Shown: positions 14,456 through 25,161 of the stretch, piece by piece | Layout: every line of letters begins with the position of its first letter | Numbering within the stretch: the stretch's first letter is position 1 | Assembly (NCBI GenBank): GCA_900088475.1 | Contig: FLMG01001430.1 | Location: 1-37,637, forward strand | Length of the DNA: 37,637 bases | Direction of reading: 5' to 3' | Source: Hyphochytrium catenoides | Lineage: Eukaryota; Sar; Hyphochytriomycetes; Hyphochytriales; Hyphochytriaceae | Position numbers and translations under genes: made by a program | Notes under the pieces: generated by a model | What the model saw: the letters and a program-made list of their open reading frames with translations, nothing else | Told to the model about the DNA's origin: nothing | The model's database searches: none

Positions 14456-14708
14456 GAAGGCCCTAGCTTCTCCATAAAATCGACTGATGGAATACAATGA
14501 TCCTGCTTAGGCAGACCATCACAAGACACTTATGGAGGTTCAATGTCCTGTCCAGGCTAGCCACATGGTAGCCATCATCCCAAAGATGAGCGCATCAAAG
14601 CTGTCCAACAACTCCACTTGACCAAAGCATCGATCAGGCTCTTTCTTTACTAGGCCGAGATGACCATCATCACAACGCCCACCACATAGAACCGAACCCC
14701 ATCACAAG

Positions 14709-14828
14709 CTTGCCGCCAACCAATCGCCTTGTCCTTTGGCGCCCATCTCTCCATCACTCAACAGCACAACGTCCCGGCATCATTATTGTAAGGTTTGCCG
14801 CCTATCAGAATCCTTGTCCTTTGGCGCC
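14709..14828. repeat. Imperfect direct repeat, about 35 bp, two copies
   Basis: Copies at about 14709-14743 and 14794-14828 share TTGCCGCC near the start and a perfect 17-bp core, CCTTGTCCTTTGGCGCC (14727-14743 and 14812-14828), with a period of about 85 bp. No gene context. Confidence 0.7.
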
Positions 14829-15301
14829 ATGCGGCTCCGGCCGTCAGAGTGTAGGTCCCACGTCCCACCCTGGATCCTAGTTCTCACACCCCCAGGAGTG
14901 GGCACTGTTTGGATTGTTGCTGCTGTATGAAAGCACTAGAAAGACACTGGAATTTTTTTAGTTGTTCAAGGGAACAGCAGGCAGTTATCGTTTTGCCAGC
15001 CCTATTCTCGTTACATGGACTTACTTACAAGGCTTTCGATACAAGGAATTCGGACACGACCAGTGATATTCGGGTTTAAAGCTGCTACCTTCGGTAAGGG
15101 TTGTGTGGGAGTGAGTTTATGATGGGACAGCAGTTTCAGTCAGACTGTACCTATCTGGCCAACCGTGCTGGTTCTATTCTTGTACAGCTCGCCTAAATGA
15201 CTGTCAAGATTCAATGGTGCTACTTCCATAGCGTTCACGGCAATTGACAGTCAAGAGAGTGCTCAAACTCAAAGACTGACCTACTTCCCTTTTTCCCGTA
15301 G

Positions 15302-15467
15302 AACTATGTTCACAGCGTCAAAAGTTTTGGTCCAAGATGGCGACATCACTGACCTACACCATCCCATCTCCACCACCATAGAAAAATTCCCAGACACCTT
15401 TCCTAACTTAGTGCATTTAAACCTTCACTATTTCGAATTCTACCAGACTGAAAGAGCTTTATACTGA
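15302..15467 (+). CDS. Possible terminal exon of an unidentified + strand gene
   Basis: A pyrimidine-rich acceptor (CTTTTTCCCGTAG) precedes a frame of about 54 codons that ends in TGA at 15465-15467. It contains SKVLVQDGDITDL and FPNLVHLNLHYFEF; the second phrase is reminiscent of a leucine-rich repeat. The stop codon overlaps an AATAAA. An open block bounded by TTTTTTTAG| and |GTAAGG at about 14958-15096 could be an upstream exon of the same gene, but the phases do not join without a further exon. The family is unknown. Confidence 0.3.
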
Positions 15468-15472
15468 ATAAA
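15467..15472 (+). terminator. Candidate polyadenylation signal AATAAA overlapping a stop codon
   Basis: TGAATAAA: the last base of the TGA of the putative exon at 15302-15467 is the first base of AATAAA. Another AATAAA lies at 15840-15845. Confidence 0.35.
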
Positions 15473-16800
15473 TAGCATATTTGTCCTGAAGACAAGGCTC
15501 ACATGGGGTTGGTGCCGACGAGGTGAGGCCATCTCGATGACTGCGGGACTTTTCACCCTTTCTTGCTCTGCCCCTCTCCCACTAGAAGCACGCCACAAGA
15601 CCAATCAGCGGTCACTGTCGACCATCGAGCAAGTCGAGCTTATACCTTATCTACACGCCTGTATCTACAAATACATCATAGATACATGCCTATTGTTCTT
15701 GATAGATGACAATAACGTGTCCAAAGTAAGGTCGACATGTCCTCTTTGTCCTTTGTAAGGAGATGTCGTACTCTGGTAACAGAGTGAGTGTTTGTTTCAA
15801 GATAGAGAACAGCGGGGACGAGAAAAGAAAAGTCCTCTCAATAAAGTCCTCGTTCTGTTGCCCCTACACCTGCCATAAGAAATAGAGCAGGAGAGCAATA
15901 TGACATCGAGACAGAGAATCATGAGACACGCAACTTGTACTCGTAGGTACAGTTTAAAAGTCAAAGAGAGATGGGCAAACAGAAGTAACAGAGGACAGAG
16001 AGAGGACAGTTAGAGGTTGACATAGATAGAGAGAACAAGAAGGAAAGGGCTAGGAGAATAGTGTTGATCTGTGAGACAATCCAGCCGGTATATTGGGAGC
16101 TCCTTATCAGAGGGCAACTACCAGGCCTACTCGACGGCTATCACCATATCGTCATTGAGTCAGTAGCCTCGGTTGCACTGGGTGTGGGGCGTTCATCCCT
16201 CATGTCGACTGTTACGGTCACCGTGAAGAATGTTTTGGAAGGTTGACCTAGTCTTCACTTTGTCCTACTCTGTCTGCTTTACTCTTGCTATCTATGGCAT
16301 TGTCATCCGTAGGTATATCCTTACTCTTCCTGATAAAGTTTTGACAAGTATTGTATCTATTCTGGTCCTCTGTCTTCCACCTCTAACCAGGAAGTTCCCT
16401 CTCGGTTGTTCCTTCCTCTTCCAATCGTTTTATGGTCGCCATCCAGCAAGAGTCAGTTCTTAGGTTCCACTCTTTTGTTCTCTTAGGGTAGTGCAAGAGG
16501 TGCTGACACATCTCCCTCCACTCTGTCTCTCAAGATGATTCATCTCCTTTCACTCTGTCTACTCCTCACCTCTTTTCTTACCCGTTTTCAAAATATATCT
16601 GCTCGTTCGGTTTTCCCGAATTTATCTCTCAAGTCATCTCTGTCTTTTTTGATAGGCTGCACCTGTTCAGGAGTGTACGCACGATAATAACTCCTCTTCC
16701 CTCCTCCGCTCCTTCATGTCACACTCTTCCATCGCCTTCTATTCAAAGAAGAGAGAGAGTGACACGTAGAGAATCTATCACGTCAACGGTTCTCCTTCTC

Positions 16801-16838
<38 letters not shown>

Positions 16839-16849
16839 CCTTCGCTCTC
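15473..16849. other. Unresolved region upstream of the kinase
   Basis: It contains exon-like open blocks, for example about 16079-16240 with alternative frames, and CT-rich stretches toward the gap. It may hold 5' exons of the kinase gene, whose start is in or before the N gap, but no exon could be matched to a family. Confidence 0.35.
16798..16836. repeat. (CT)n microsatellite next to the gap
   Basis: A nearly pure CT run ends a few bases before the Ns, a likely reason for the assembly break. Confidence 0.9.
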
Positions 16850-17282
16850 NNNNNNNNNNNNNNNNNNNNNNNNNNNNNNNNNNNNNNNNNNNNNNNNNNN
16901 NNNNNNNNNNNNNNNNNNNNNNNNNNNNNNNNNNNNNNNNNNNNNNNNNNNNNNNNNNNNNNNNNNNNNNNNNNNNNNNNNNNNNNNNNNNNNNNNNNNN
17001 NNNNNNNNNNNNNNNNNNNNNNNNNNNNNNNNNNNNNNNNNNNNNNNNNNNNNNNNNNNNNNNNNNNNNNNNNNNNNNNNNNNNNNNNNNNNNNNNNNNN
17101 NNNNNNNNNNNNNNNNNNNNNNNNNNNNNNNNNNNNNNNNNNNNNNNNNNNNNNNNNNNNNNNNNNNNNNNNNNNNNNNNNNNNNNNNNNNNNNNNNNNN
17201 NNNNNNNNNNNNNNNNNNNNNNNNNNNNNNNNNNNNNNNNNNNNNNNNNNNNNNNNNNNNNNNNNNNNNNNNNNNNNNNNNN
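16850..17282. other. Assembly gap (433 Ns)
   Basis: Run of unknown bases. It probably removes 5' sequence of the kinase gene, because the kinase frame is open right up to its edge. Confidence 0.99.
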
Positions 17283-17318
17283 ATTCCTGCTCAGGGAAAA
17301 GGAAGACCCGTTACCTTC

Positions 17319-18482
17319 ATGGCAGCTTCTGAGGAGCTGAGGAGCCAGTTCGTCTTCTACATCATGCAGAGTAGCAACAGTATCTCCCTCTCAGACTTCA
17401 AGATTCTGAGCGTTATAGGTAAAGGTTTCTTCGGGACCATACTGGTTGGCTATAAGAAGAATGATCCAGAGAAGAAGCTCTACGCACTAAAGGAGATCAA
17501 GATGTCAATCCTTAGAAATAGATCACGCATTGCGACGATTCAGGGCGAGAGAGCGATACTGCAGAAAGTGATAGGGAATCCGTTCATCGTAGGGCTGGAG
17601 TTTGCGTTTGCCAACGCTAACGCTCTCTACCTTGTGATGGAGTTTATGCCTGGAGGAGACTTTTTGAACTATATGAAGGCTCACAACGGGAGGTTGCCCA
17701 AGGAAAGCGTGCAGTTTTATGGCGCAGAACTTCTCCTAGCGCTGCAGCATCTTCATTCTATGGACATAGTCCATAGAGATCTGAAGCCTGAAAACATTCT
17801 TTTAGACAAAGATGGGCACCTCCGCCTGACGGATATGGGGCTGTCGAAGCAGCTCAAGAAGCACAACCTTGCCCACACGTTTTGCGGTACTGATGCTTAC
17901 CTTGCGCCAGAGATGCTTGACATAGACAACAAACGAGCACATGGAAAGCCGGTAGATTTTTGGCAGTACGGCAGTCTCATCTTTGAGATGTTTGTTGGAC
18001 GTCCGCCGTTCTATAAAAGAAACATCAACAGACATGACATCCACGAAGCTATCTTGGATAATGAAGTGGACATTCCGTCTTATATCCCTCAAGATGCTGC
18101 AGACCTTATCCGTAAGCTATTGGAGAAGGATCCAAGCAAGCGGTTGACAGACTGGGAGACGGTTAAACGCCATCCCTTCTTCACTGGACTAGACTGGGCG
18201 GCTGTGTACGGCAAAAAGCTCTCTCCTCCAGTAGAGTTCAAGACTGGAGAAGACTTCCTCAAGAACTTCGATGAGAATCTGACTAGCATTCCTCTGCGTA
18301 TTGAGCCGGCCCCTGAGTCTACAGCTGATGATTTCTACGGCTTCGACTTCACTCGCCCTTCGTCCTTTGGGGGTGGTGAGAGAGGGTTGACCAAGAAGAA
18401 GTCATCTCCTGTCCTTGAGAAATCAGTATCCACGCTATCTATGCACTCCGGGAAGCAGGTTGTTCTGACTGCTGCTTCCTAA
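17319..18482 (+). CDS. AGC-family Ser/Thr protein kinase
   Basis: The kinase domain and C-tail lie in a single uninterrupted exon of 387 codons from ATG 17319. Glycine loop GKGFFG (34-39); ATP-binding Lys58 in ALKE; probable helix-C Glu77; catalytic loop HRDLKPEN (153-160); a metal-binding motif that reads DMG (172-174) instead of DFG; activation-loop TFCGT with Thr187 at the PDK1 site; APE present. The C-tail carries a hydrophobic motif FYGFDF (339-344), with Asp where a phosphorylatable Ser/Thr usually sits, as in PKN kinases. This is an AGC kinase close to the PKA/Akt/PKN groups. The frame is open upstream of the ATG to the gap, with an acceptor-like CAG at 17292-17294. The residues there (GRPVTFMAASEELRSQF) resemble the last strand and helix of a PH domain, so the true start may lie in or before the gap. 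Confidence 0.94.
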   Translation: MAASEELRSQFVFYIMQSSNSISLSDFKILSVIGKGFFGTILVGYKKNDPEKKLYALKEIKMSILRNRSRIATIQGERAILQKVIGNPFIVGLEFAFANANALYLVMEFMPGGDFLNYMKAHNGRLPKESVQFYGAELLLALQHLHSMDIVHRDLKPENILLDKDGHLRLTDMGLSKQLKKHNLAHTFCGTDAYLAPEMLDIDNKRAHGKPVDFWQYGSLIFEMFVGRPPFYKRNINRHDIHEAILDNEVDIPSYIPQDAADLIRKLLEKDPSKRLTDWETVKRHPFFTGLDWAAVYGKKLSPPVEFKTGEDFLKNFDENLTSIPLRIEPAPESTADDFYGFDFTRPSSFGGGERGLTKKKSSPVLEKSVSTLSMHSGKQVVLTAAS

Positions 18483-19198
18483 CTCCCACGCTCGTCTTTA
18501 TCCATTATTTATTCTCAATTGCTCCCCTATTTATGACTCTAAGACAATCAAGACAAATAGAATAAAAGTAGAGAGAGAGAGAGAAAGGCTCTAGCTTAGA
18601 ACCCTAGCTAGCTGATATATTGAACTGATGAATGACAGATTATCTATCTGCTAGTCCGCCTCTCTCAGCTTTTTATTGTGGCCTTCAAAGTTCTGGCAAA
18701 ACTGACATATGTCCTTTCTCTCCGTCACTGTCTTTTATCTTAGTTCCTGGCCGTCAGTCTTCATATTATCGACCAAGCTCACTCCTCATTAGGTTATGTG
18801 AGAAGGGACCAAGATTCTTCATCTCATATGCTTGGGCCCTTCCCTCTCCAGGAGTTGGCTCTATATTTCAAAGAGTCAACTGGACCCATCTTCTTGCCGT
18901 CCACATAATAAGTGGCTCTCTCTCTTTTTATAAAAGACGAATTGACACATCTTCTCTCCGTCTGTCAATGTCCTACATCATGTGTCTGGCACTCAGTTTT
19001 CTTTCATGGTGTGGCTCAAGCTAGTTTGCGTTGACGCGAATGGCGAAGGTTTACCTCTCTAATCTTCCATACTTCAAAGGTCTCTCTGTCAAGAGAGCAG
19101 AAAAATCTCAAAAGACGCCTATGGCAAGACTAATCCCACTCCTCCGAGAGGGTCGATAAATATGTTTCTGACCCTTATAAGGGGTAGCTGCTCCGACG
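18483..19198. other. Convergent intergenic region
   Basis: It holds the kinase 3' UTR with AATAAA at 18561-18566, a short (GA)n run after it, and then a + strand frame of 130 codons at 18632-19024 with no recognisable content. The rest is the 3' flank of the minus-strand GOST gene. Confidence 0.5.
18561..18566 (+). terminator. Polyadenylation signal AATAAA of the kinase gene
   Basis: AATAAA lies 79 bp after the kinase stop codon, at a usual distance. Confidence 0.6.
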
Positions 19199-22100
19199 CT
19201 AAAGGGCGACGACAGCGTCATCCTTCTTTTTGTCTGCTATCGAGTCTTCATGCTCTGGCACAACGCCTGGCTCAACTTCTACGTCCTGACTCGCTGTCGT
19301 CGAATTACTGCCGTCGTCCTGCACCTGATTCTCCGTCGTCGCCTCGACCTCCTCTAAATTGTTTACAGTGGCTTTGGCGCTTAACCCCTTCCGTCCTTTT
19401 CGAAGAGTATCTTCGAAGGCCACTGGACCATTGCAAGTGCTAGAATCTTCGTGGGCTGCATGAGGAATCTGACAAGTCGTCATCACGTTATTGTCGAGAA
19501 ATACAAGGGAAACATGAGACTATTGGTGATAGATGTAATAGTGGGTCTCCAAGACAAGAGGCCGAGGATGAGAGCAATTTTATCAAGGTTGACCAGACCA
19601 ACTGAGATTGTGCGAACAAAGGATAATGCCATGGTAAAGAGGCGACAAAATTTATGATAAATGGGTTGGTATACCTGAGAAGAGAGAGCATAGCGTGAAC
19701 TGGTGGCTGAGGGTCGCCAGATGTAGCTGATGGCGCCGATAATAGCAAAGTTTAGTGACCACCACATGCCCCTACTGTGAACCCAGGCCCAGCTCCATGG
19801 CCATGCAAATATGTCTAGATGGCTGTCAGGACGAACCAAGAAGAGCAAGGCATAAGTGTGGGCCAAAGTGGTTCGGCAACGGGAGAGGCAGCTAGCGGAG
19901 AGAGAGAGGCAGATTAAGAAGAGACCTAATAACATAAGCTGTTTCACAGGTCACAGGTGAGGTATCTAAACCTCAGAGAGAGAATTACAGGTCTTCCAAC
20001 CGCATAGTGGCCAGAGCTAGAGTGTTCTTACCTGGCGATGATAACGAAGATGAGTCCTCCAATTATGACGCAAAATATAGAGACGGTAGAGAAGAGCTTC
20101 TCATACATCTGAAGCTTATAGAACTGCCTCTCCTTCTTTAGCTTCGACTGTGTCTCGAATAAAGCCATATAAATCCACACCATAAAAGTAAGGTCACATA
20201 TCTAAGGACAACAGAGACCGGAGGTGGGAACAGTAAGCTCGTTATACTAGGACCAGGAAATGAAGTACATTGAGCAGGCAAGACAACTTACAGAGCACTA
20301 TAGCAATGCTACTAGAGAATATGACCGAAAGCAAAGGAGTTCGGAAGAGGATTGCAAAAGACTGATGCAGTTCAATAGGACTATTGACTTCCGGGCCAAC
20401 AGACTTACCACTGACAGGAGAGTCCAATAAGAGCTGTATATGCGGACAAACTTGTCCTCACTCTCTCCATGCTCGATTTCGTCAAGGACACTTGACACTT
20501 GGTAGATTGCTGTATGTATGGGAGGCATAAGGTGTGGAACGCAGACGCGAGCAGTGGGTCAGGCCGGATGTGCCAAAACATGGGGGAGGGAAGAGGTAAA
20601 GGCCCAGGATAGAAACAAAAACAGACATCTCAACTCACAAGTGCTAACCTGATAGAGTCAAGATTAGCACTATTTCCTGCTTGTCCAAGCGGGCCCTTGT
20701 AACTCCGTAACCGAGACAAAGGGCAAGGAAGAGCATTCTGTTCATCGTCTTCGATAGGATCTAAAGAGCGCAGGTGCAGAAGCTTAGCGCCAACCTTCAT
20801 TTTCTAGGTCTAACTTCCAGCGGGGAAAGCACTGACCTCTAGCACAACTGACAATAGGTAAGGCGCAGCATGCGGACAGCAGATGGGAGTCCCGGTAGTG
20901 TTTAGATTGCCCCAAGTTAGATACCAACTGAGCCAGACAACTATGGTGCATGATAGAGTTAGGGGATTTGCTGGTAGAGAAATAATGGAGAATGATGCGC
21001 AGAGACGAAAAGACATTGCCGCTGATAGAGAGAGAAGAAGAAAATGGATGGGAAAGAGACAGCGAAACACAGAGAGATCAAGGAAAGGAGAGAGACAGAT
21101 ACAGGCAAGAAGGCGAGGAAAGAGAGCGAGAAAGCGAAGAAGAGAGAGAGACAGAGAGAGAGACAGAGAGAGAGAGAGGTAAAGAGAGAGGAGAGAAAGC
21201 GTAGAAGAAAGAAAATAGAGATAGACACAGAGAAGGAGAGAACATGACCAATCAGGACTTGTGAAGGCCAGCACTAGGAGCAAAATATGTTACCCATCGC
21301 TGTAAGAAGCACCACCAAGATATAGAACTGTAAGCGCATGCACTGGGCCCGATGGTAGAGAAGCAAGAGGCCATAGGAGAGCGACATAAGCCCGTATCCC
21401 ACTGCCAAAATCGCGCTAACCGATAGCCGAAAGTGCCACAGGTAGAGACGTCCAGCGGTCATGTCAGAAGACAGATTTATATTAAGCACGCGACAAAACG
21501 ACCAGCAAAGACTGAAAGAGATGGTAGTGAATGGACTTAGCTAGCCACAGAGACGGAAGGCGAGCAGATAGAGCTCTCTTTTGACGGACCTGAAAGGATA
21601 GAGTCCATAAAAAGCCGCGGGCAGATAGCCGTGGGGATTCTTGAACGTGATTGTCCCATTGTACTTCAGGCGCTTAACTAGGTTCGTCGACGAGCACGTA
21701 GAGATCTGAACGAAGTGAAGGCCTCCCTTTCGTACTGAGTACCGCTGCTGGACTACTACGTCAGTCCTATCGTCAAGGAACTTGGCCTCCTAACAATCGA
21801 GTGAGCATCTACTGCCAATTCTCAAGAGTTAGAAGCTTAATAATCTACCTGGCTGGCAAGGCCATCAATGCCTGGAATATCTGTCTCATTGCCGGTGCTG
21901 CAGAACGCTCCATAGGATAGCTTTTCTCTATTTCTTTCTAATAGCGCTCGGTCTCTGATGTGATAGAAGGATGTAACAACCTTAAAATCGCTAACGGCTT
22001 CACCATCAGAGGAAGACGACGGTGCTGATCCGCTCAACTGAACCTGCGAACGAGCGATCAAAATCAGGCAAGAGCTTACGTTGCTTAAATTGACGAAAAG

Positions 22101-22309
22101 CGAGCTTGACGTAGGACCCAACCTACCGCGATGAAAGCTTCTCCCCTAGCTCCAAACGCCCCTTCATCCGTAGCAAACACATTACCCTCAGTAAAAGTCG
22201 TCTCGGCTATTTCACGCTCTTCAAGCGGATAGATGGAGCCGTAAACGAGACTAAAAGCCCCAACAAGAGAAAGAACAAGGACAACGAAGTGAAGTCTGGG
22301 CACACCCAT
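19199..22309 (-). CDS. GOST-family seven-transmembrane protein (TMEM87/GPR107-like), 10 exons
   Basis: GOST proteins have a lumenal GOLD-like domain and seven TM helices and act in Golgi/endosome trafficking. Exons (minus strand): 22309-22127, 22043-21849, 21789-21590, 21415-21294, 20940-20837, 20760-20649, 20509-20409, 20201-20032, 19822-19675, 19468-19199; all are in phase, giving 534 residues. The ATG at 22309 starts a signal peptide (FVVLVLSLVGAFSLVYG). The family hallmark before TM1 is clear: FKNPHGYLPAAFYGLYPF. Later landmarks are CCP (lumenal loop), LGYGV, FMVWIYMALFETQ and YIWRPSATSSRYA. A cytosolic acidic/Ser/Thr tail of about 90 residues ends the protein. Starts of exons 4 and 9 were chosen because they align without gaps, or nearly so, to the second GOST gene at 34873-37551; earlier in-phase acceptors (21511) or later ones (19771) also exist. 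Confidence 0.9.
21138..21180. repeat. (GA)n microsatellite in a GOST intron
   Basis: GA run on the + strand inside the intron 21293-20941 of the minus-strand gene; it is CT on the sense strand. Confidence 0.9.
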
Positions 22310-23181
22310 GCTTGCCCTTTAAGACGGACGACTTCATGTCAAATCCCTACAACGGTCTGAGTCTTAGCCACAGCTTAACCTGTACGTCAACCACCTCCTT
22401 TCACCTTTACATCCGAAAATCTTTCTTCTGCTGCTTAAAGACTGCAGGCTGCAGACAGAGATTCATTTGCCGATGACGGAAGACAGACAGAGACGCAGAA
22501 TCACGGCGTGAGACAGAGGTTATTGTGCCTTTGAACACTGTGATTCTGATGCCCAGGCATACTTTGCATCTTATTTGACGTCTTCCTATTTTCTTTTTAC
22601 AATCTTCACAAGTTTATTGCCGTTCTTTTCCCTCTTCAATCAGGGAGAATCTATACAATCGTAAACATCTGTGTTTATTGTAAATTCACACCTCGTTTGG
22701 GCTTTTCTTTCACTATTCGAAAATGCCATCCATTTTGACACAGAGGTTGGGACGATGGTGGAATGATTGTTCTGGTGAGCGTTACCCCTCCACCCCGGCT
22801 AGGCTGTGGGCCACCTCCCTCACTTTAATCACGTTGGAAGCCCCGTGTACCCTAGGTGGGGAGGCGCTGCCCTCTCCCAGAAAGTCCACAGTTTATCCGC
22901 AAATAATTCTCAACAAATCTTCCCCCTGCCAAGCGACATCGGGACATCGGGCGCAGATTGAGCTCCGTCTCACAGACCTTGTCCAACAGAGACTCAAAGT
23001 AGGGAAGAAGCTTCAGAGAAGAGGCAGGTTAATTAGCCAGAAAGAGGTTCTGAGAGAGGAAGCAGGACGCATCTCGAGCTCTGCTGCCTTGTGTCTATCT
23101 TCCTATTGAGAAAATTATTAGAGTGTAGAATAAGCTCCTTCATACTTGTCATCGTTCACTCGTATTATCTGACACAGGAGA
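22310..23181. other. Divergent promoter region between the GOST and PPT1 genes
   Basis: About 870 bp separate the two start codons, so both promoters and 5' UTRs must lie here. No element was recognised with confidence. The region also contains a 128-codon open frame (separate entry). Confidence 0.6.
22723..23109 (+). CDS. Possible small hypothetical protein, 128 aa
   Basis: An uninterrupted ATG frame with no recognisable family. The C-terminal half is basic and helix-prone (QIELRLTDLVQQRL; RGRLISQKEVLREEAGR). A strong donor-like GGTGAGCG at 22773-22780, after 17 codons, suggests that only the beginning may be an exon, or that this is 5' UTR of the PPT1 gene starting 72 bp later. No downstream acceptor gives an in-frame join to PPT1. 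Confidence 0.25.
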   Translation: MPSILTQRLGRWWNDCSGERYPSTPARLWATSLTLITLEAPCTLGGEALPSPRKSTVYPQIILNKSSPCQATSGHRAQIELRLTDLVQQRLKVGKKLQRRGRLISQKEVLREEAGRISSSAALCLSSY

Positions 23182-25161
23182 ATGAAGATGGGTAGACTTA
23201 GCGGTGCCATTGCTATGGCGGTGGTCTACATCTTTGCCCTATCGGAGCTGGCCTTCGCACAAGGGCCTCTAGAAAGCGACCTCATGCCAGTAGCTCTCAA
23301 TGAGATGGTTCAATCGAAAGAATCAAGGTTCAGGGAATTCTTCATTCAAAACCTTGGATCTCCTCATGGAGTGAAGACGGATCAAGACCTGGAAGACTAC
23401 TTGCTTCGCACTTACCTCTTCGATGCTTCTCGCGCTTCAGCGACGCATGTTGACAGTACTTGGGGTCAAGACCTCTTCCTCCAAAAGAAAATCTTCTATC
23501 AACGGACAGATATGCCTGTCGTGATCATGCACGGTATGGGAGATGCTGCGGACCACGACGGCATGCAGCGGATTAGAGCGGTAGGCATTCCACGCTTGTC
23601 GTAGCTAGAGATGAAGGCGTAACACTTAGCCGTCTACCATAACACGCTAGGTCGTGGAGAAATACTTGCAAGTATACACTGTGAACGTGCCAATTGGTGC
23701 GTCAAGCTCCGAAGATATGAGAAACAGCTACTTCATGAACCTCGACGATCAGGTTGAGGTCTTCACACAATTCATCAAGAAGGTAGGAGCTTTCATCAAG
23801 GCTTTTGTTGGTCTATTGGAAGCTCAAGGACCATCCTTCGTATCTCCAGGACCCAAAGCTTCAAAACGGCTTCAATGCCATTGGCTTCTCACAGGTGAGG
23901 TCTTCACTTAGACTCATGAGCTTAACTGATGAAGTGGTTTAAGGGTTAGCTCCTGTAGGGCAATCTTATTATCAGAGGTTACATTGAAAGACATAACGTA
24001 CCCGCTGTAAAGCACTGGATCTCACTCCACGGCCCTCACGGAGGCATTGCAGAGCTACCGAGCTGCAAACCAGGCGACACCTTCTGTCAGAGAGTCACAG
24101 AGGTATATCAATCCAATGGTAGTGATGGTAGTAGGTCTAAGTCTAAGTTGGCCTGCCTTGTAGCTCATCGGATCATTCGCATACTCCTCCTGGGTCCAAC
24201 GTAAGGCCATCCTCTCTGTCTCTGCAGTGAAAAAGCCGTCCTTGCTCTCCACGTGAGGCTTTAGTCTGATCTCTAGTCTTTCTGACGGAGTACACGCAAC
24301 GACGGCGTCGTCGGGTTCGCTCTCATTCTTTTCATGCGTGGACTCACACGTCTGGGCCTCCGATGCTTCTTGGTCTATCTTATACTGTCCAGTCTTACAA
24401 TTCTGTCTCTCCTCTTTATTTCCTTCTCACCCTTGCGCCTTGTCTCTCGTTTATCATTAGATCATGTCTGTCAGGCAAACTACTTCCGTGATCCTCTACG
24501 GATTCCGCAATATCTAGCTAACGGTAGGTTCTCGTGTCCCGGCGTCATCTGATCTTCTTCCATCAATGACAAGCGCTCACATCAGAACCTTAGCACTTTT
24601 CCTTCCTGATATCAACAATGAGCGGAAGATGAAGAATGCCACTTACAAGGACAACTTCCTAAAGTTGCAAAGCCTGGCGCTGGTGATGGCAGGCAATGAT
24701 ACCACTGTCATACCTAAACAGAGCGAATGGTGCGTCCCCGTGCTTGCTTCTCCCTCGATCCACTCTGGTCTTTCCTCGTTTGCCTATCGCTCAAGCCTAA
24801 GCCGATGCCCTAGGTGTGTCTAAGTACGTATCGCTCTGCACAGGTTCGGTGCTTTCCGGGACGGCAATTTTTCAGAGATCGTGGAGATGAAAGATACTGC
24901 TTGGTAAGCAACTGGAGCAGGACTTTTGAAAAGGAAGAAGAGAAAGGGAGATGAAGGTGGATAGTCCGCCTAGCACTCTGACGATTGACCTATGCTGCTC
25001 TTGCGACGATTGTGCCAAATAGGTACAAGCAGGATCTGTTTGGCCTACAGACTCTCGATAAGCAGGGCAAGATTTTCAAGTACACGACGAAGGGTAACCA
25101 TATGCACTTCACCAGCGAAGAGCTGCTGGACATCATCAACAAGCACTTTGTCGAGTATTGA
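23182..25161 (+). CDS. PPT1: Palmitoyl-protein thioesterase (PPT1-like), 9 exons
   Basis: A lysosomal or secreted hydrolase that removes thioester-linked fatty acyl groups from Cys residues during protein breakdown. Exons: 23182-23580, 23651-23782, 23850-23894, 23959-24102, 24164-24200, 24461-24523, 24594-24729, 24844-24903, 25023-25161; all are in phase, giving 384 residues. The start has a signal peptide (AMAVVYIFALSELAFAQ). Family motifs: PVVIMHGMGD, nucleophile Ser191 in GFNAIGFSQGN, ISLHGPHGGIAELPSC, ANYFRDP, FLPDINNER, catalytic Asp309 in MAGND and His365 in GNHMHF. Human PPT1 has 306 residues; the extra length is mostly about 80 residues between the signal peptide and the core. It is divergent from the GOST gene upstream. 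Introns are short (61-260 bp). Confidence 0.95.
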
